Source: Rhodovulum tesquicola (lineage in GTDB: Bacteria; Pseudomonadota; Alphaproteobacteria; Rhodobacterales; Rhodobacteraceae). From it: a DNA stretch of 64,000 bases. The position numbers and the translations under genes were made by a program. The stretch spans positions 1 through 64,000 of the forward strand of contig NZ_JAMYDV010000017.1 of NCBI RefSeq assembly GCF_024128855.1. Direction: 5' to 3'. This document shows, piece after piece, positions 63,894 through 64,000 of this stretch; position 1 is the stretch's first letter; every line of letters begins with the position of its first letter. The notes below the pieces were generated by a model. The model searched no databases. It saw only the letters and a list, made by a program, of their open reading frames with translations, and had not been told where the DNA came from.

Positions 63894-63924
63894 ACGAATC
63901 AGCCTCCCCCGCAAGGAGCACTCC

Positions 63925-64000
63925 ATGGCAGCAAAAGACGCCGACGACCGCAAGACCGACGAGCAGGATCCCGAGATCTCGCTCGACATGAGCCAGGCCC
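63925..64000 (+). CDS. rpoD: RNA polymerase sigma factor RpoD, N-terminal fragment
   Basis: Only the first 25 codons are in the window (MAAKDADDRKTDEQDPEISL, then DMSQA). The frame stays open to the edge. The acidic start matches the region 1.1 beginning of alphaproteobacterial RpoD, and the position directly after dnaG supports it. GCAAGGAGC precedes the ATG. The assignment rests mostly on gene order, because the conserved sigma regions lie beyond the window. Confidence 0.85.
   Translation, partial: MAAKDADDRKTDEQDPEISLDMSQA

Overview
The window reads as a chromosomal segment of a high-GC alphaproteobacterium of the Rhodobacteraceae/Paracoccaceae type. The grounds are the VPLPA/VPVPA-CTERM sorting signal, the direct-repeat LexA boxes (GAAC-N7-GAAC), a SAM-II riboswitch in front of metZ, and the gene sets themselves (YeeE/YedE transporter, DUF1178, FolB with an extra C-terminal domain, PtsP next to LysC). 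Almost all of it is dense housekeeping sequence. I see no prophage, insertion sequence, CRISPR array, rRNA or tRNA gene.

Layout. 1-0.8 kb: a BrnT/BrnA toxin-antitoxin pair with a promoter sitting inside an inverted repeat. 0.8-6 kb: EttA, a surface-sorted VPVPA-CTERM protein, a YeeE/YedE transporter and an MFS transporter. 6-12 kb: lysC-ptsP, DUF1178, an exported glutathione-peroxidase-like protein, ThpR and a conserved hypothetical. 12-16.7 kb: a threonine-dehydratase-like enzyme, WaaA, MetG and an ImuA-like protein under a LexA box. 16.9-23.7 kb: an aldo/keto reductase, a carnitine dehydrogenase-thioesterase fusion, a HAD hydrolase, a class-V aminotransferase, a lone DnaE2 C-terminal OB-fold under a second LexA box, and an adrenodoxin-type ferredoxin with a VCBS-repeat protein. 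23.7-31.6 kb: purD, xseA, and ftsY with a very long Pro-Glu domain in front of a DMT transporter and yciB. 31.6-40.8 kb: the SAM-II riboswitch and metZ, folE2, trkH, a SPOR/peptidoglycan-binding/pseudo-protease protein, and glyQ-glyS. 40.8-48.5 kb: a PPDK-like protein, a SleB-type hydrolase, and the folB-folP-glmM-DUF429 operon. 48.5-56.5 kb: ilvC, a UbiH-like monooxygenase, a HAD nucleotidase, a GntR regulator, a GT2 glycosyltransferase, hom and a small lipoprotein. 56.5-64 kb: a TetR regulator, a small protein built of tandem SSKMNWPL repeats, a membrane protein, a TadE/TadG cluster, dnaG and the start of rpoD.

Several genes serve connected pathways. lysC, hom and metZ feed aspartate-family amino acids and methionine, and metZ is switched off by S-adenosylmethionine. 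folE2, the folB-like gene and folP make folate. glmM, waaA, the SleB hydrolase and the glycosyltransferase serve the envelope. dnaG-rpoD is the macromolecular-synthesis pair.

Four things stand out most. The first is the orphan 124-residue DnaE2 OB-fold, whose -10 box lies inside a LexA site and whose transcript would be leaderless; with the ImuA-like gene it looks like the remains, or a rewiring, of the imuA-imuB-dnaE2 mutasome. The second is the tandem-repeat small protein at 57.2-57.6 kb. The third is a patch of about 250 bp inside glyS with much lower GC than its surroundings. The fourth is a trypsin-like protein in which all three catalytic positions are replaced.
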